From Opitutales bacterium (lineage in GTDB: Bacteria; Verrucomicrobiota; Verrucomicrobiia; Opitutales; Oceanipulchritudinaceae), in NCBI GenBank assembly GCA_020831485.1, contig JAFIGG010000135.1, forward strand, positions 26,158 through 90,157: DNA of 64,000 nucleotides, written 5' to 3'. The position numbers and the translations under genes are program-made. Position 1 is the first letter of the stretch. Each line of letters begins with the position of its first letter. Of this stretch, positions 63,895 to 64,000 are shown one piece after another. The notes beneath the pieces were generated by a model. That model did no database searches and was not told where the DNA came from. It saw nothing but the letters and a program-made list of their open reading frames with translations.

Positions 63895-64000
63895 AGAGCG
63901 AGTGGAATCTATCGGGATTTCCGCGCCCTGCTGGACCCACCAATTCGATTAGTGACTGCCCTGTGGTGGTGACCAATGCCTTGGAAAGGTAAGCCTTAAC
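63895..64000. other. Window-edge sequence, possible continuation of a minus-strand gene
   Basis: The minus-strand frame reading AYLSKALVTTTGQSLIEL runs in from the window edge and later meets a stop. Nothing else is supported. Confidence 0.25.

Overview
The window looks like a chromosomal segment of a marine-type Verrucomicrobiota bacterium, most likely class Opitutae (Puniceicoccales/Opitutales). The signs are a PEP-CTERM anchored protein, a large TonB receptor whose mature N-terminus begins with the LSPFVVE-type motif common in that group, LacI regulators of the LALRN type, many secreted glycan-active proteins, sodium:solute symporters instead of SusC/D pairs, and A-rich leaders without clear Shine-Dalgarno sites. 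The taxonomic call is inference from these features only. I see no rRNA, tRNA or CRISPR array.

Region 1 (1-13461) is a methyl-group metabolism cluster. It encodes a corrinoid protein, three different UroD/MtaA-type methyltransferases, a CobW GTPase, a DUF1638 protein and a RACo-type corrinoid activase. An AraC regulator is divergent from a second set: UroD-type methyltransferase, putidaredoxin-type ferredoxin, cytochrome P450, sodium:solute symporter and a sulfatase without signal peptide. A P450 with its ferredoxin beside a corrinoid methyl-transfer set and a sulfatase suggests demethylation of an imported methylated, sulfated compound such as an O-methyl sugar. The substrate is not shown by the sequence.

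Region 2 (13472-41421) is a polysaccharide-utilisation region. It holds a secreted trypsin-fold/LamG protein, a very large secreted protein of unknown family with lectin-like repeats, a GH88 unsaturated uronyl hydrolase, a TIM-barrel glycosidase, a hexose-phosphate operon (kinase plus three unrelated-looking isomerases) with a DeoR regulator, and a leftward operon (desaturase-Rieske-NqrF fusion, symporter, NagZ-like GH3, AraC). A rightward set follows: GH78-like rhamnosidase, sugar isomerase-like TIM barrel, a second giant secreted protein and a GH31 alpha-xylosidase-like enzyme with an in-frame TAG near its N-terminus. GH88, rhamnosidase, xylosidase and sulfatase together point to a sulfated, uronate-containing polysaccharide. 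Ulvan-like and glycosaminoglycan-like substrates both fit.

Region 3 (41456-58505) opens with the decayed remains of a sulfatase carrying transposase debris. A long leftward array of secreted proteins follows: a third member of the giant family, two proteins built on a shared beta-sandwich domain (one PEP-CTERM), an SGNH acetylesterase, an alpha/alpha-toroid protein, a TonB receptor and a LamG-like protein. A LacI regulator and a beta-propeller protein lie at its right end. A short aromatic module recurs at the ends of several of these proteins, and LacI-like palindromes lie in front of several transcription units.

Region 4 (58673-64000) is a different, accessory region. An IS256-family element with an 8-bp target duplication interrupts a viroplasmin/DUF3883 nuclease-like gene, and removing it restores one reading frame exactly. 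Next come an unknown gene, a 639-bp tandem duplication, an RNase H fused to a DUF2384 (MbcA/ParS antitoxin) domain, and a half-length calcineurin-like phosphoesterase preceded by an array of palindromic operators. This may be a toxin-antitoxin-like or defence-like module.
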